Source of the DNA: Orbaceae bacterium lpD01
GTDB taxonomy: Bacteria > Pseudomonadota > Gammaproteobacteria > Enterobacterales > Orbaceae
Assembly (NCBI GenBank): GCA_036251705.1
Contig: CP133959.1
Span: 1,737,195 to 1,801,194 of the forward strand
Length of the DNA stretch: 64,000 nucleotides
Direction: 5' to 3'
Position 1 is the first letter of the stretch. Each line of letters opens with the position of its first letter. Of this stretch, positions 9,504-17,795 are shown piece after piece. The notes beneath the pieces were generated by a model, which saw nothing but the letters and a program-made list of their open reading frames with translations, was not told where the DNA came from and ran no database searches. The position numbers were made by a program, and so were the translations under genes.

Positions 9504-12206
9504 TTAGAACCACTGACCAAAGCGACGAATATAGAAACGTTTCATCAGCTGAGCAACCACACAGTAACAAATTAAGGTACCGGCTAACCAGGGGAAGTAT
9601 GACCATGGTAATGGCACTAAGCCAATATATTCACCCACTGGTGAGAATGGAATATAAATCCCAACCGCCATGACTAAAAATGTCATTAATAATACCGGCA
9701 GTGCTGCTGTGCTTTGAATAAATGGAATTTTTTGCGTTCTGAGCATATGCACCACTAATGTTTGCGATAACAATCCTTCAATAAACCAACCAGAATGGAA
9801 TAAAGGCGCCATCGCATCATTATTGGCAGCGAACACATACCACATTAACGCATAGGTTGAGATATCAAAAATGGAAGATGTTGGCCCAATCCAGAGCATG
9901 AAACGACCAATATTGGGAGCACTCCATTTACGTGGTTTACGAAGAAACTCTTCATCCATTTTATCCCAAGGTAACGAAAGCTGTGAAATATCATAAAGCA
10001 AGTTTTGAATCAGTAAGTGAATCGCTAGCATTGGCAGGAACGGTAGAAAAGCACTCGCCACTAACACTGAGAACACATTACCGAAGTTTGAACTCGCCGT
10101 CATATTTAAATATTTAATGATATTACCAAAGGTTTCCCGCCCTTTAATCACGCCCTCTTCGAGCACCATTAAACTTTTTTCTAGCAAGATAATATCCGCT
10201 GACTCTTTAGCGATATCGGTCGCCGTATCCACCGAGATACCGACATCAGCATCACGTAAAGCCGGCGCATCATTAATTCCATCACCTAAGAACCCAACTG
10301 TATGACCATTCTCTTGCAATAACTTAATCATCCGTGATTTTTGTAATGGCGTTAACTTAGCAAATACCGTACGCTGTTCGGCTAAACGTTTTAACTCTTC
10401 ATCGGCTAACTTTTCAATTTCATAACCCATCAATGGGATGCCCGGCTCAATACCGACTTCACGGCAAATCTTGGTCGTCACAATTTCGTTATCGCCCGTT
10501 AGTACCTTAACAGCAACACCATTCTCGCTTAAGGCCGCAATCGCGTCACGCGCAGTCTCTTTTGGTGGATCTAAGAAAGTTAAAAAACCGCGAATAGACA
10601 GTTGCGTTTCATCAGCCACCGCATATTGCGATTTGACTTGATCTGATGGTATTGATTTGACGCCAAGCGCTAATACACGAAAACCGTCTTCGTTATAACT
10701 TTTAGTCAAGGCTAACAGTTTCGCTTTACGCTCATCATCTAAAGGATAATATTGACCATTTTCATAGACCTGAGTGGCAATCTCGAGCATCTCCTCAACT
10801 GCACCTTTACAAACTAAAAGATGTTCCTGGTTGGTATCTTCCACCACCACCGATAAACGACGACGCACAAAATCAAATGGTAACTCATCGATTTTATTAA
10901 ATTTACCCACACCAATTTTTCTCACATTGGTATTTTCTTGGGCGAAATGAATAATCGCTTTATCCATTAAGTTTTTCATACCACTTTGGTAATAACTATT
11001 AAGCCAGGCTAACTGTAAAACCGCCGGATCAGTGTTACCCTGAAAATCGACATGATGTTCAAGAATAATTCGATCTTGCGTTAAAGTACCGGTTTTATCC
11101 GTGCACAGTACATCCATCGCACCAAAGTTTTGAATCGCATTGAGTCTTTTGACAACCACTTTACGTTTTGCCATCGCCACCGCGCCTTTGGCTAGGTTAG
11201 CACTAACAATCATCGGTAACATTTCAGGGGTTAAACCAACGGCAACCGCTAAAGCAAACAGTGATGCCTCACCCCAATCGCCTTTAGTAAAACCATTAAT
11301 AAATAAGACAATAGGCACCATGATGATCATAAAACGAATCAATAACCAACTGACACTATTTACGCCGCGGTCGAATGCAGTTTCAGCGCGTGAGCCAACA
11401 ATTGATTTAGCAAGAGAACCAAAGTAAGTCTCAGCCCCAGTTGCAATCACCACCGCTTTCGCAGTACCACTTACCACATTTGTGCCCATGAAACAGACAT
11501 TATTCGTTTCCAGCACATTATCGGGTTGCTCTTCTGTATTCAAATCCGCGCTAGACTTTTGGGCGACAGCACCTAATGTATCGTATTTTTCAACGGGAAT
11601 GGATTCACCCGTTAAAACAGCCTGACTGATAAACAGATCACGTGAGTCAATCAGACGAATATCCGCAGGAATCATATCGCCAGCTGAAAGATAGACAATA
11701 TCGCCCGGCACGATATCGCGCATAGGCACTTCCATTTTTTCTGGTGTCATATTACGATGCGGTCGACGCAGTACCGTTGCCGTTGTGCGAATCATCGATT
11801 TCAGCGCTTCGGCCGCTTTATTCGAACGATACTCCTGCCAAAAACGTAATAAGCCGCTCAATAAAACCATCGTGACAATAATGACAACCCCAGTAATATC
11901 GGTATCTTCACCCTCACGCAGCGGCATCCAGTAATCAGTAAAAAAACTGACACCAGCTAAAATGAGTAGAACAAAAATAAATGGATTTTTAAATGCTAAA
12001 ATTAACTGTACGATAAATGAGGGCACTTTTTCATGCGCCACATCGTTATAACCATGAGTCTGTAAGCGCTGCTTGACATCACTATTGGTTAAACCGGACA
12101 AACTGGTTTGCAGATGAGTCAGTGTACCATCAAGACTATTTTGAGCTTCGCTCACCGCCTTAATGGTCTTTTTATTATGGTTTGATGTATTGTTTCTTTG
12201 TTTCAT
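9504..12206 (-). CDS. mgtA: Magnesium-transporting P-type ATPase
   Basis: This 900-residue protein is a type IIIB P-type ATPase that imports Mg2+ across the inner membrane. Its length matches E. coli and Salmonella MgtA. The cation ATPase N-terminal segment contains LQTSLSGLTNSDVKQRL. The actuator domain motif TGES is at 199-202. The phosphorylation site is D370 in CTDKTGTLT, and the hinge motif GDGINDAP follows. The PEMLPM segment of the ion pathway and hydrophobic C-terminal helices are present. The start ATG has CAGGTAACG upstream, and that binding site can be masked by a hairpin. A leader of about 530 nt with small ORFs precedes the gene, as in mgtA systems that sense Mg2+ and translation. 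No clear PhoP box was seen. Confidence 0.96.
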   Translation of the reverse strand: MKQRNNTSNHNKKTIKAVSEAQNSLDGTLTHLQTSLSGLTNSDVKQRLQTHGYNDVAHEKVPSFIVQLILAFKNPFIFVLLILAGVSFFTDYWMPLREGEDTDITGVVIIVTMVLLSGLLRFWQEYRSNKAAEALKSMIRTTATVLRRPHRNMTPEKMEVPMRDIVPGDIVYLSAGDMIPADIRLIDSRDLFISQAVLTGESIPVEKYDTLGAVAQKSSADLNTEEQPDNVLETNNVCFMGTNVVSGTAKAVVIATGAETYFGSLAKSIVGSRAETAFDRGVNSVSWLLIRFMIIMVPIVLFINGFTKGDWGEASLFALAVAVGLTPEMLPMIVSANLAKGAVAMAKRKVVVKRLNAIQNFGAMDVLCTDKTGTLTQDRIILEHHVDFQGNTDPAVLQLAWLNSYYQSGMKNLMDKAIIHFAQENTNVRKIGVGKFNKIDELPFDFVRRRLSVVVEDTNQEHLLVCKGAVEEMLEIATQVYENGQYYPLDDERKAKLLALTKSYNEDGFRVLALGVKSIPSDQVKSQYAVADETQLSIRGFLTFLDPPKETARDAIAALSENGVAVKVLTGDNEIVTTKICREVGIEPGIPLMGYEIEKLADEELKRLAEQRTVFAKLTPLQKSRMIKLLQENGHTVGFLGDGINDAPALRDADVGISVDTATDIAKESADIILLEKSLMVLEEGVIKGRETFGNIIKYLNMTASSNFGNVFSVLVASAFLPFLPMLAIHLLIQNLLYDISQLSLPWDKMDEEFLRKPRKWSAPNIGRFMLWIGPTSSIFDISTYALMWYVFAANNDAMAPLFHSGWFIEGLLSQTLVVHMLRTQKIPFIQSTAALPVLLMTFLVMAVGIYIPFSPVGEYIGLVPLPWSYFPWLAGTLICYCVVAQLMKRFYIRRFGQWF

Positions 12207-12210
12207 AGTC

Positions 12211-12257
12211 GTTACCTGATAGCCAAAACAATCTAATGGCTACAAATAACTGTAACC
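12211..12257 (-). promoter_or_regulatory. Competing hairpins over the mgtA ribosome binding site
   Basis: Two exclusive folds are visible in the mRNA. Fold A pairs GGTTACA (12257-12251) with TGTAGCC (12244-12238), seven pairs with one G-U. It leaves the mgtA binding site free. Fold B pairs TAGCCA (12242-12237) with TGGCTA (12225-12220) and GTTAC (12256-12252) with GTAAC (12215-12211). It hides the CAGGTAAC binding site. The arms overlap, so only one fold can form. This resembles a riboswitch or translation-controlled leader. It was read by eye and not folded by software. Confidence 0.5.
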
Positions 12258-12300
12258 GATCAATCTTGTTTGGCTGAAAAAAACTTATTTACCACCGAAA

Positions 12301-12333
12301 TTAACGATTGACTGGGCCCGTCGTCCATTTCAT
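12301..12333 (-). CDS. Putative mgtA leader peptide 3 (10 residues)
   Basis: ATG at 12333 is preceded by GGGAGAA and encodes MKWTTGPVNR, ending in TAA. It lies about 95 bases before mgtA, inside the long leader. The good binding site and its place next to alternative hairpins suggest a regulatory peptide. Its Gly-Pro step could slow ribosomes. It is not recognisably MgtL by sequence. Confidence 0.4.
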   Translation of the reverse strand: MKWTTGPVNR

Positions 12334-12357
12334 TTCTCCCTGAAAAATTAACTGAAT

Positions 12358-12448
12358 GTAATTAACAGACGATAAACAGCGACTCAACTTTTTAAATAAA
12401 GTGAGGTCATTATTAATGATAATTAAAAGTTTAAAGTGCGTTAATTAC
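12358..12448 (-). promoter_or_regulatory. Nine-base-pair long-range stem at the leader ORF 2 stop codon
   Basis: GTAATTAAC (12448-12440 on the minus strand) is complementary over nine bases to GTTAATTAC (12366-12358). The stop codon of leader ORF 2 lies inside the first arm. A ribosome finishing that ORF would open the stem, which gives a possible link between leader translation and downstream folding. The pairing is visible; the function is inference. Confidence 0.4.
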
Positions 12449-12531
12449 AGCGTAATACCTGGTGGTTCCAAGCTCTGCTGGAGTTGAGATGATGAAGTAT
12501 AATATTGCTGATAAGTGAGATAATGTTGCAT
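12445..12531 (-). CDS. Putative mgtA leader peptide 2 (28 residues)
   Basis: ATG at 12531 follows AAGGTGA at good distance. The peptide starts MQHYLTYQQYY and ends SLEPPGITL. The Glu-Pro-Pro-Gly run near the end is a classic slow, EF-P-dependent step. Proline codons in the Salmonella MgtL leader serve to sense translation state, so a similar role is plausible here. The ORF lies in the 5' leader of mgtA, and its stop codon sits in a nine-base-pair stem. Confidence 0.5.
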   Translation of the reverse strand: MQHYLTYQQYYTSSSQLQQSLEPPGITL

Positions 12532-12588
12532 ATCGTTCACCTTTACCGTCTTATTTTTAACTAACGGTCTGTGAACTTTATTGACAAA

Positions 12589-12684
12589 CTAAATTGACAA
12601 GTTCATAGCCGCAGTAGATAGTTGATCTTTACCCCCAACTTGCCGGAATAATGACGAGTCGGGCTGCCTGGATTGAGTGTCCAT
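12589..12684 (-). CDS. Putative mgtA leader peptide 1 (31 residues)
   Basis: ATG at 12684 is preceded by AGGAG with five to six bases spacing and is the first ORF after the putative mgtA promoter. The peptide starts MDTQSRQPDSSLFRQ and ends AAMNLSI. The short acidic/proline start (MD...QPD...LFR) loosely recalls Salmonella MgtL, which also starts MDPEP and ends LFR, but homology is unproven. Position, binding site and promoter support translation. Confidence 0.5.
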   Translation of the reverse strand: MDTQSRQPDSSLFRQVGGKDQLSTAAMNLSI

Positions 12685-12743
12685 ATTGCTCCTGTAATTT
12701 GATACTCAGACTTCTATTTTCAAGATAAATAAAAGGCGCTGCA

Positions 12744-12772
12744 TTTATACATTTTCTGGTGTCGATTGTCAA
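12744..12772 (-). promoter_or_regulatory. Sigma-70 promoter for the mgtA leader
   Basis: On the minus strand TTGACA (12772-12767), a 17-base spacer and TATAAA (12749-12744) form a near-consensus promoter. Transcription would begin near 12737, giving a leader of about 530 nt before mgtA. No PhoP box (GTTTA repeats) was found next to it. Confidence 0.7.
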
Positions 12773-12987
12773 TTAAAAATTCAGTAAATATCACTACTTA
12801 TCGATTACATTCAGACAAAACAGGCAGAATGTGCTGATTAGACTATTATACTGCCTAAAATACCGACATTTGAACGCGCTATCAATTAATAAAAAAATCA
12901 GCATAAGTTATCTGATGCTGATTTTATAACGATTTATTAACAATCATAGTAGCACGACTAGTACTGCTGATAATGTCATGAATAAGC

Positions 12988-14016
12988 TTATCGGTAACGT
13001 GCTAAATAGACTTTGAATTTATTCGTTTGTAAGACTATCTGATGCGAACCAAAGGCCTTATCTAATAGATCTGGATAAGGTAAAAAAGCATTGGCGACGA
13101 TACATAGATGACCATTTGGTTTAAGAAACTTTTTAGCCTCACTGATCAGGGTCTCTGCTGCAAAATAACTGATCTCCTTGCCGTCATGGAAAGGTGGATT
13201 AGAGATAATCAGATCAAACTTTGTCTTAATATCTGAAAAAACATCACTCGCTACAACCTGCCCAGTTAAATGATTCGCCTGCAATGTCTCTTCACTAGCC
13301 CGCAGGGCAACCGCATTCACATCGGATAGGGTTAATTCAATGGCTGGGTTTGTCAATCCTATCACGGTCGCCAGTACACCCGCCCCACATCCCATATCGA
13401 GAATATGCCCGTGCAATAATTCAGTACGTGGCAATAACGCCTGTAATAAAAGCTCACTGCCAACATCAAGATGATTTGAGCTAAATACGCCGGGTAAATT
13501 TTTAATGACCGCACCATTATCTAATTGATAACGCTGCCACCACTCGGCTAAATCAAAAGCGAGTCGGCTATCTGCCTGAAAATGATATAAACTACAGCGT
13601 CTGGCACTGTCTATTTTATTGATGCGTCCAAATGGACTCAGTAATGTTTCCGCACTTCTGACCCCGGCACGATTTTCACCAACAATAAACACATCGACCC
13701 CTTTCGCTAGTTGACTGAGCAGTGCCGATAACTGAAATTGTGCTTCCAGTTTGGTCTTCGGCCAGTAATAAATAAGCGTATCTATCTCTTCAAATAGAAC
13801 GGCTTCAGGCACCACACTAAAGGTTATTTGTCCTTTTGCACGTGGCAGTAAACGACAATAATGATGGTAAGCGGTGGTATGAATATTAATCTGTTTAGCG
13901 GTTAAGTTAACCACAAAATCATCTTGAATATCACCGGCAAAAAGAACCTTACGTTGCTCAAGTTCATCACTGATTCTTTCCAGAACCTGGCTTGCAGGAG
14001 AGTAAATTGGTCTCAT
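12988..14016 (-). CDS. rsmC: 16S rRNA (guanine-1207 N2)-methyltransferase
   Basis: RsmC methylates G1207 of 16S rRNA in the assembled 30S subunit. The protein has an N-terminal non-catalytic methylase-like domain and a C-terminal SAM domain. The SAM-binding text is LDMGCGAGVLA and the catalytic motif is NPPFH. The opening MRPIYSPASQVL and LFAGDIQDDF match the E. coli start region. I chose ATG 14016 over the in-frame TTG at 14022 by comparison with E. coli; AGGAAA lies upstream of both. It is divergent from holD, as in E. coli. Confidence 0.95.
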   Translation of the reverse strand: MRPIYSPASQVLERISDELEQRKVLFAGDIQDDFVVNLTAKQINIHTTAYHHYCRLLPRAKGQITFSVVPEAVLFEEIDTLIYYWPKTKLEAQFQLSALLSQLAKGVDVFIVGENRAGVRSAETLLSPFGRINKIDSARRCSLYHFQADSRLAFDLAEWWQRYQLDNGAVIKNLPGVFSSNHLDVGSELLLQALLPRTELLHGHILDMGCGAGVLATVIGLTNPAIELTLSDVNAVALRASEETLQANHLTGQVVASDVFSDIKTKFDLIISNPPFHDGKEISYFAAETLISEAKKFLKPNGHLCIVANAFLPYPDLLDKAFGSHQIVLQTNKFKVYLARYR

Positions 14017-14076
14017 TATCAATATTTCCTAAAATCTGCTTTATAAATCATGAGACTGATTATACAATTGATCGCT

Positions 14077-14508
14077 ATGAATATGCTAACATCATCAGAA
14101 TTAAATCGTCGCGATTGGTACTTAAATCAACTCGGTATCACGCAATATGAGCTGCGTAAGCCAAAAGCGCTCAATGAATCAGTCACGTTAGCACTGACTG
14201 AATCGACGCGTTTAATTATCGTCGTTGAAAATACACCGCCACAAACACGCTTTTTTCAGGATATTTTGTCTGCGGTGAGTGTCGATAAGCACGCATTATG
14301 CTTTATCAATCCCGCCCAACTGGCGCTACTGCCAACGACCTTTAAAGGCGTCATTTGGTCGATTGGTTGCGACAAACAATCGACGCTTTCAACCCAGTAT
14401 GAAACCATCATCGAAACCAGTAGCCTTGAAACACTCCAATCTTCGGCAAAAGAGAAACGCCAGTTATGGCAAAAGTTATGTGAATATGAACACTATTTCC
14501 AAGCTTAA
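14077..14508 (+). CDS. holD: DNA polymerase III psi subunit
   Basis: HolD (psi) joins chi (HolC) and links the clamp loader to single-strand binding protein. RRDWYLNQLGITQYELRKP near the N-terminus is the diagnostic region, matching E. coli RRDWQLQQLGITQWSLRRP. The C-terminus has LWQKLCEYEHYF, like E. coli LWQQICTYEHDFF. Several in-frame ATGs exist (14050, 14077, 14083). The E. coli protein begins just before RRDW, so 14077 or 14083 is likely, though no good ribosome binding site decides it. The 3' end overlaps rimI by 23 bases, and the pair is divergent from rsmC as in E. coli. Confidence 0.9.
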   Translation: MNMLTSSELNRRDWYLNQLGITQYELRKPKALNESVTLALTESTRLIIVVENTPPQTRFFQDILSAVSVDKHALCFINPAQLALLPTTFKGVIWSIGCDKQSTLSTQYETIIETSSLETLQSSAKEKRQLWQKLCEYEHYFQA

Positions 14509-14935
14509 TGAAACTGATTTCACCCGTGCTTATCAAATAGAGACGCAAAGCCATGCTTTCCCTTGGACTGAAAATGTCTTCCGTTCAAATCAAGGAGAAC
14601 GTTATCTCAATTATAAGATTGAGGAGAATGGGCAAATCGCTGGATTCTGTATTATCAATATGATTGTTGATGAAGCAACCCTGTTTAATATAGCCGTCGC
14701 CCCAAACTTTCAGCGTCAAGGGCTGGCGAAGCAATTATTAACGTTTGTACTGGATGAATTAACTCAAAGGAAGATGACCACTTGTTGGTTGGAAGTGCGA
14801 GCATCAAACCAGGCTGCCATTAAACTTTATGAACAAGTAGGCTTTAACCAAATTTCGGTTAGACCCAATTATTATCCAGCCGCGAACCATCAACGTGAAG
14901 ATGCCATTATCATGGCCAATATGTTAAATTTTTAA
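14486..14935 (+). CDS. rimI: Ribosomal protein bS18 N-alanine acetyltransferase
   Basis: RimI is a GNAT enzyme that acetylates the N-terminal alanine of ribosomal protein S18. The start at 14486 gives MNTISKLNETDF, which lines up with E. coli MNTISSLETTDL. The frame extends upstream, but that part overlaps holD. The 149-residue protein shows HAFPWTE, NQGERYLNY, the acetyl-CoA binding loop RQGLAKQLL and the C-terminal NYYPA and REDAIIMA segments. The 23-base overlap with holD suggests coupled translation. Confidence 0.95.
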   Translation: MNTISKLNETDFTRAYQIETQSHAFPWTENVFRSNQGERYLNYKIEENGQIAGFCIINMIVDEATLFNIAVAPNFQRQGLAKQLLTFVLDELTQRKMTTCWLEVRASNQAAIKLYEQVGFNQISVRPNYYPAANHQREDAIIMANMLNF

Positions 14936-14946
14936 TTGGATTGATC

Positions 14947-15555
14947 ATGAAGAAAGCGCTATTATTTCTCAATGGTATGCCGCCCGCCCAGCTACCGCAA
15001 AATCTCGCTGATTATCAGATTATCGCCTGTACCGATGGTGCCTATTCAAACTATCTGATGCAGACCGCAATAACAGTCGATTATATCATTGGTGATTTAG
15101 ATAGCTTAACGGTATCTCCTGCCGATATTGAGATCATACCCACCCCGGATCAGAATAAAACCGATTTTGAGAAGGCACTGCTTTTTTTGATGGCACAAGA
15201 TATTCATCATGTTGATATTTATGGTGCGACGGGTAAAGCCAGCGATCATTTTCTCGGTAATCTATCAACGGGTTTGCAGTATCACAGCCAATTATCACTC
15301 AATTTTTACGATGATTATAACTGTCTATTTTTTGCCGATAAGCAACAGCTTAAGCTTGAACACGTGAAAGATAAAATCATCTCACTGCTGCCCTTTCCTG
15401 TGGCAAAATCAGTGTCGCTACAAGGATTTGTGTATCCATTAACCAATACCGATCTTACTTTTGGGCAGTTTATCAGTTTACGTAATCAGGCCAAAGAAGA
15501 TACCGTTGAGATTTCCTTTGAAAGCGGTAATTTATTAATCTGTATCAATCAATAA
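14947..15555 (+). CDS. Thiamine pyrophosphokinase
   Basis: The 202-residue protein belongs to the thiamine pyrophosphokinase family, which transfers pyrophosphate from ATP to thiamine to give the cofactor TPP. Diagnostic motifs are ACTDGAYSN, YIIGDLDSL (metal binding) and DQNKTDFEKAL, followed by the GATGKASDHFLGN segment. A beta-sandwich C-terminal domain binds thiamine. The ATG at 14947 lies 11 bases after the rimI stop. An in-frame TTG at 14941 is less likely. It is probably cotranscribed with holD-rimI. TPP is the cofactor of the acetolactate synthases encoded elsewhere in this window. Confidence 0.9.
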   Translation: MKKALLFLNGMPPAQLPQNLADYQIIACTDGAYSNYLMQTAITVDYIIGDLDSLTVSPADIEIIPTPDQNKTDFEKALLFLMAQDIHHVDIYGATGKASDHFLGNLSTGLQYHSQLSLNFYDDYNCLFFADKQQLKLEHVKDKIISLLPFPVAKSVSLQGFVYPLTNTDLTFGQFISLRNQAKEDTVEISFESGNLLICINQ

Positions 15556-15613
15556 TTAACACTGCCTCACCTTGATATCATGCCAAAAGATCAACCAATT
15601 CAATCGGCATAAT

Positions 15614-16174
15614 TTAGCGGTAAATAGATAAATAACCTGCTTGTGCCGCCAGATGCTCAATAGCGTGGGTTAATTCGACGATAGAATGAGTACGTGCTCT
15701 TGCACACACTTTTGCTTCATTATCGCAAATTAAACAGCGACGCGGCGAATAGCCCAGCGTCTTTCTGGAGATGGGTTGACCTGAGGTGACTGAAATCACA
15801 TCGATATCCCATAGTCTGGCTAACGGTATACTTTGTTCAATCTCAACACAGGCTTGCTTTAAAGCAAGTTCCGATTGTTCAATAACAAAAAAGCCCTCTG
15901 GACCCGTGTTTAAAATTTTTTGCTGATGCATCCGGCAGGTGAGTTGATGTTGCTGACAATAAGCGATGATCTGCTGATAAGCTCGCTCAAAGAGATATAA
16001 CACACACTCATTTAATTTAGTTTCACCCGGCATCGTAATCGTCAGTGATAAAAGTGGCAGTTGATACTTAGCGAGCAGCTGCTCTTGATACTCAGCACGT
16101 TGCTCTTTCGCGTTTAATATTTCAGCCAAGGTGACTGGCGTTTTATCCGATAATCGTGGCTTGGTTAACTGCAT
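15614..16174 (-). CDS. citX: Apo-citrate lyase phosphoribosyl-dephospho-CoA transferase
   Basis: CitX loads the 2'-(5''-triphosphoribosyl)-3'-dephospho-CoA prosthetic group onto the serine of CitD. The 186-residue length fits the family. Conserved regions are SLTITMPGE, TGPEGFFVI, LARLWDIDVI, SRKTLGYSPRRCLICD and CARARTHS. It is last of the citCDEFX group, but a strong intrinsic terminator separates it from citF, so its expression may depend on read-through. The ribosome binding site is weak. It converges with the thiamine pyrophosphokinase gene. Confidence 0.95.
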   Translation of the reverse strand: MQLTKPRLSDKTPVTLAEILNAKEQRAEYQEQLLAKYQLPLLSLTITMPGETKLNECVLYLFERAYQQIIAYCQQHQLTCRMHQQKILNTGPEGFFVIEQSELALKQACVEIEQSIPLARLWDIDVISVTSGQPISRKTLGYSPRRCLICDNEAKVCARARTHSIVELTHAIEHLAAQAGYLSIYR

Positions 16175-16203
16175 CTTATTAAGTACCCTATTTCATCGCT
16201 AAA

Positions 16204-16230
16204 AAATAGGCGCTATCATAGCGCCTATTT
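16204..16230 (-). terminator. Intrinsic terminator between citF and citX
   Basis: A 12-base-pair perfect stem (AAATAGGCGCTA with its complement) closes a three-base loop, and six T residues follow on the minus strand. It stands between the citF stop at 16262 and the citX start at 16174. Confidence 0.8.
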
Positions 16231-16261
16231 ATCATCGTGAATATCGTTATCCGCGTATTGC

Positions 16262-17782
16262 TTAATCTTTGACCTGTCTCACGACATCGATCACCGAACC
16301 ATCACGATAACGAACTACACCAACGATTTTATCCTCAAAAACTAAAGGACAAGGTTCACCGGTTATCGACACCGCGCGTTGATAAAGCGCATCAATCGTC
16401 ATGACTGGTAAGCCAGCTGCTTTCAAACGTTCCGCTATCTCAGGTCGATTTGGATGCACAGCAATACCATGATCAGTCACTAACACATCAATACTTTCAC
16501 CTGGCGTCACAACGGTAGTGACCTTTTTGATCACAGTTGGAATGCGACTGCGAATCAGCGGTGCAACGATAATCGTCAGGTTAGCTGCGGCAGCCGTATC
16601 ACAATGTCCACCAGAAGCACCGCGCATCACGCCATCAGAACCGGTAAGAACATTGACATTAAAATCCAGATCAATCTCTAAAGCACTTAGAATCACAATA
16701 TCAAGCTGATCACAACAAGCCGCTTTAGAGGCCGGATTAGCATACACATTTGTGGATATTTCTAAATGTTCTGGATTGACGGCCAACGATTGTGCAGCAG
16801 CACCATCAAAACTTTGCGTATCCAGTAAGGTTTTGATTAATCCCTTTTCATGCAGATCAACGATACTTTGCGTGATCCCGCCTAAAGCAAAACTGGCCGT
16901 AATATTCTTGGCTCGCATTTTGTCTTCAAGAAAACGGGTTGCCGCAGTTGATGAAGCACCAGAACCGGTTTGAATCGAGAATCCATCATTGAAATAGCCT
17001 GAATGTTCAATCACGCTGGCCGCATATTTAGCAATCATCAACTCACGTGGATTACTGGTGATACGCGCGGCACCGACACTAATTTTGGTCGGATCACCCA
17101 CTTCATCAACTTTGACGATATAATCCGCCTGATCTTGTCTGATACTGGCCGGATAATTAGGGAAATCGACTATCGCTTCAGTTAACAACACCACTTTTTT
17201 AGCATACTGTGCATCAACCATCGCATAACCCAGCGATCCACAATGTGATTGGCCAGAAACGCCATTCGCATTACCAAACTCATCGCTGGTCGACACGGCC
17301 AAAAAGGTGACATCAATATTAATTTCACCGGTTTGAATTAATTTAACCCGGCCACCATGTGAATGGATTTGCACCGGTTTTTTCATCATACCGTGCGAGA
17401 TCGCATCGGCTAATTTACCGCGCATACCCGAAGTGTAAATCTGGGTAATAACACCTGATTTAATGTGCTCAATCAACGGGGTATTACAAGAGAGTAACGA
17501 ACTTGATGCCAGCGTGAGATCTTTAATGCCCATTTTAGCGATCAGCGCCATCACCTGATTGATAATTTTATCCCCTTCGCGAAACGCATGGTGGAATGAA
17601 ATCGTCATACCATCGCGTAAACCACACTGACGGATAGCCTCTTCAATCGACTGGCACAATTTACGTTCATGTTTTTGCTTAATATCGGCTAAATAAGGTG
17701 TCGTGGTATTCGCCCCGGTAAAAGGGGTAAGTGAGATCAGTTCAGGATACTGCGCGGTCAAGATATCAATATTATTGTTCAT
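16262..17782 (-). CDS. citF: Citrate lyase alpha subunit (citrate:acetyl-ACP transferase)
   Basis: CitF exchanges the acetyl group on the CitD acyl carrier for citrate, giving citryl-ACP. At 506 residues it is full length. Recognisable segments are TISFHHAFREGD, GGRVKLIQTGE, SGQSHCGSLGYAMVD, the glycine-rich QTGSGASSTA and the GGHCDTAAAANL region. It sits 13 bases after citE in the cit operon and is followed by a terminator before citX. It is a CoA-transferase-like enzyme of the cytoplasmic citrate lyase complex. Confidence 0.97.
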   Translation of the reverse strand: MNNNIDILTAQYPELISLTPFTGANTTTPYLADIKQKHERKLCQSIEEAIRQCGLRDGMTISFHHAFREGDKIINQVMALIAKMGIKDLTLASSSLLSCNTPLIEHIKSGVITQIYTSGMRGKLADAISHGMMKKPVQIHSHGGRVKLIQTGEINIDVTFLAVSTSDEFGNANGVSGQSHCGSLGYAMVDAQYAKKVVLLTEAIVDFPNYPASIRQDQADYIVKVDEVGDPTKISVGAARITSNPRELMIAKYAASVIEHSGYFNDGFSIQTGSGASSTAATRFLEDKMRAKNITASFALGGITQSIVDLHEKGLIKTLLDTQSFDGAAAQSLAVNPEHLEISTNVYANPASKAACCDQLDIVILSALEIDLDFNVNVLTGSDGVMRGASGGHCDTAAAANLTIIVAPLIRSRIPTVIKKVTTVVTPGESIDVLVTDHGIAVHPNRPEIAERLKAAGLPVMTIDALYQRAVSITGEPCPLVFEDKIVGVVRYRDGSVIDVVRQVKD

Positions 17783-17795
17783 TATATGCTGCTCC

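Noticed and set aside
9458-9673. 71-codon plus-strand frame over the mgtA 3' end
   Set aside because: It is antisense to the conserved MgtA C-terminus and starts in an inverted repeat.
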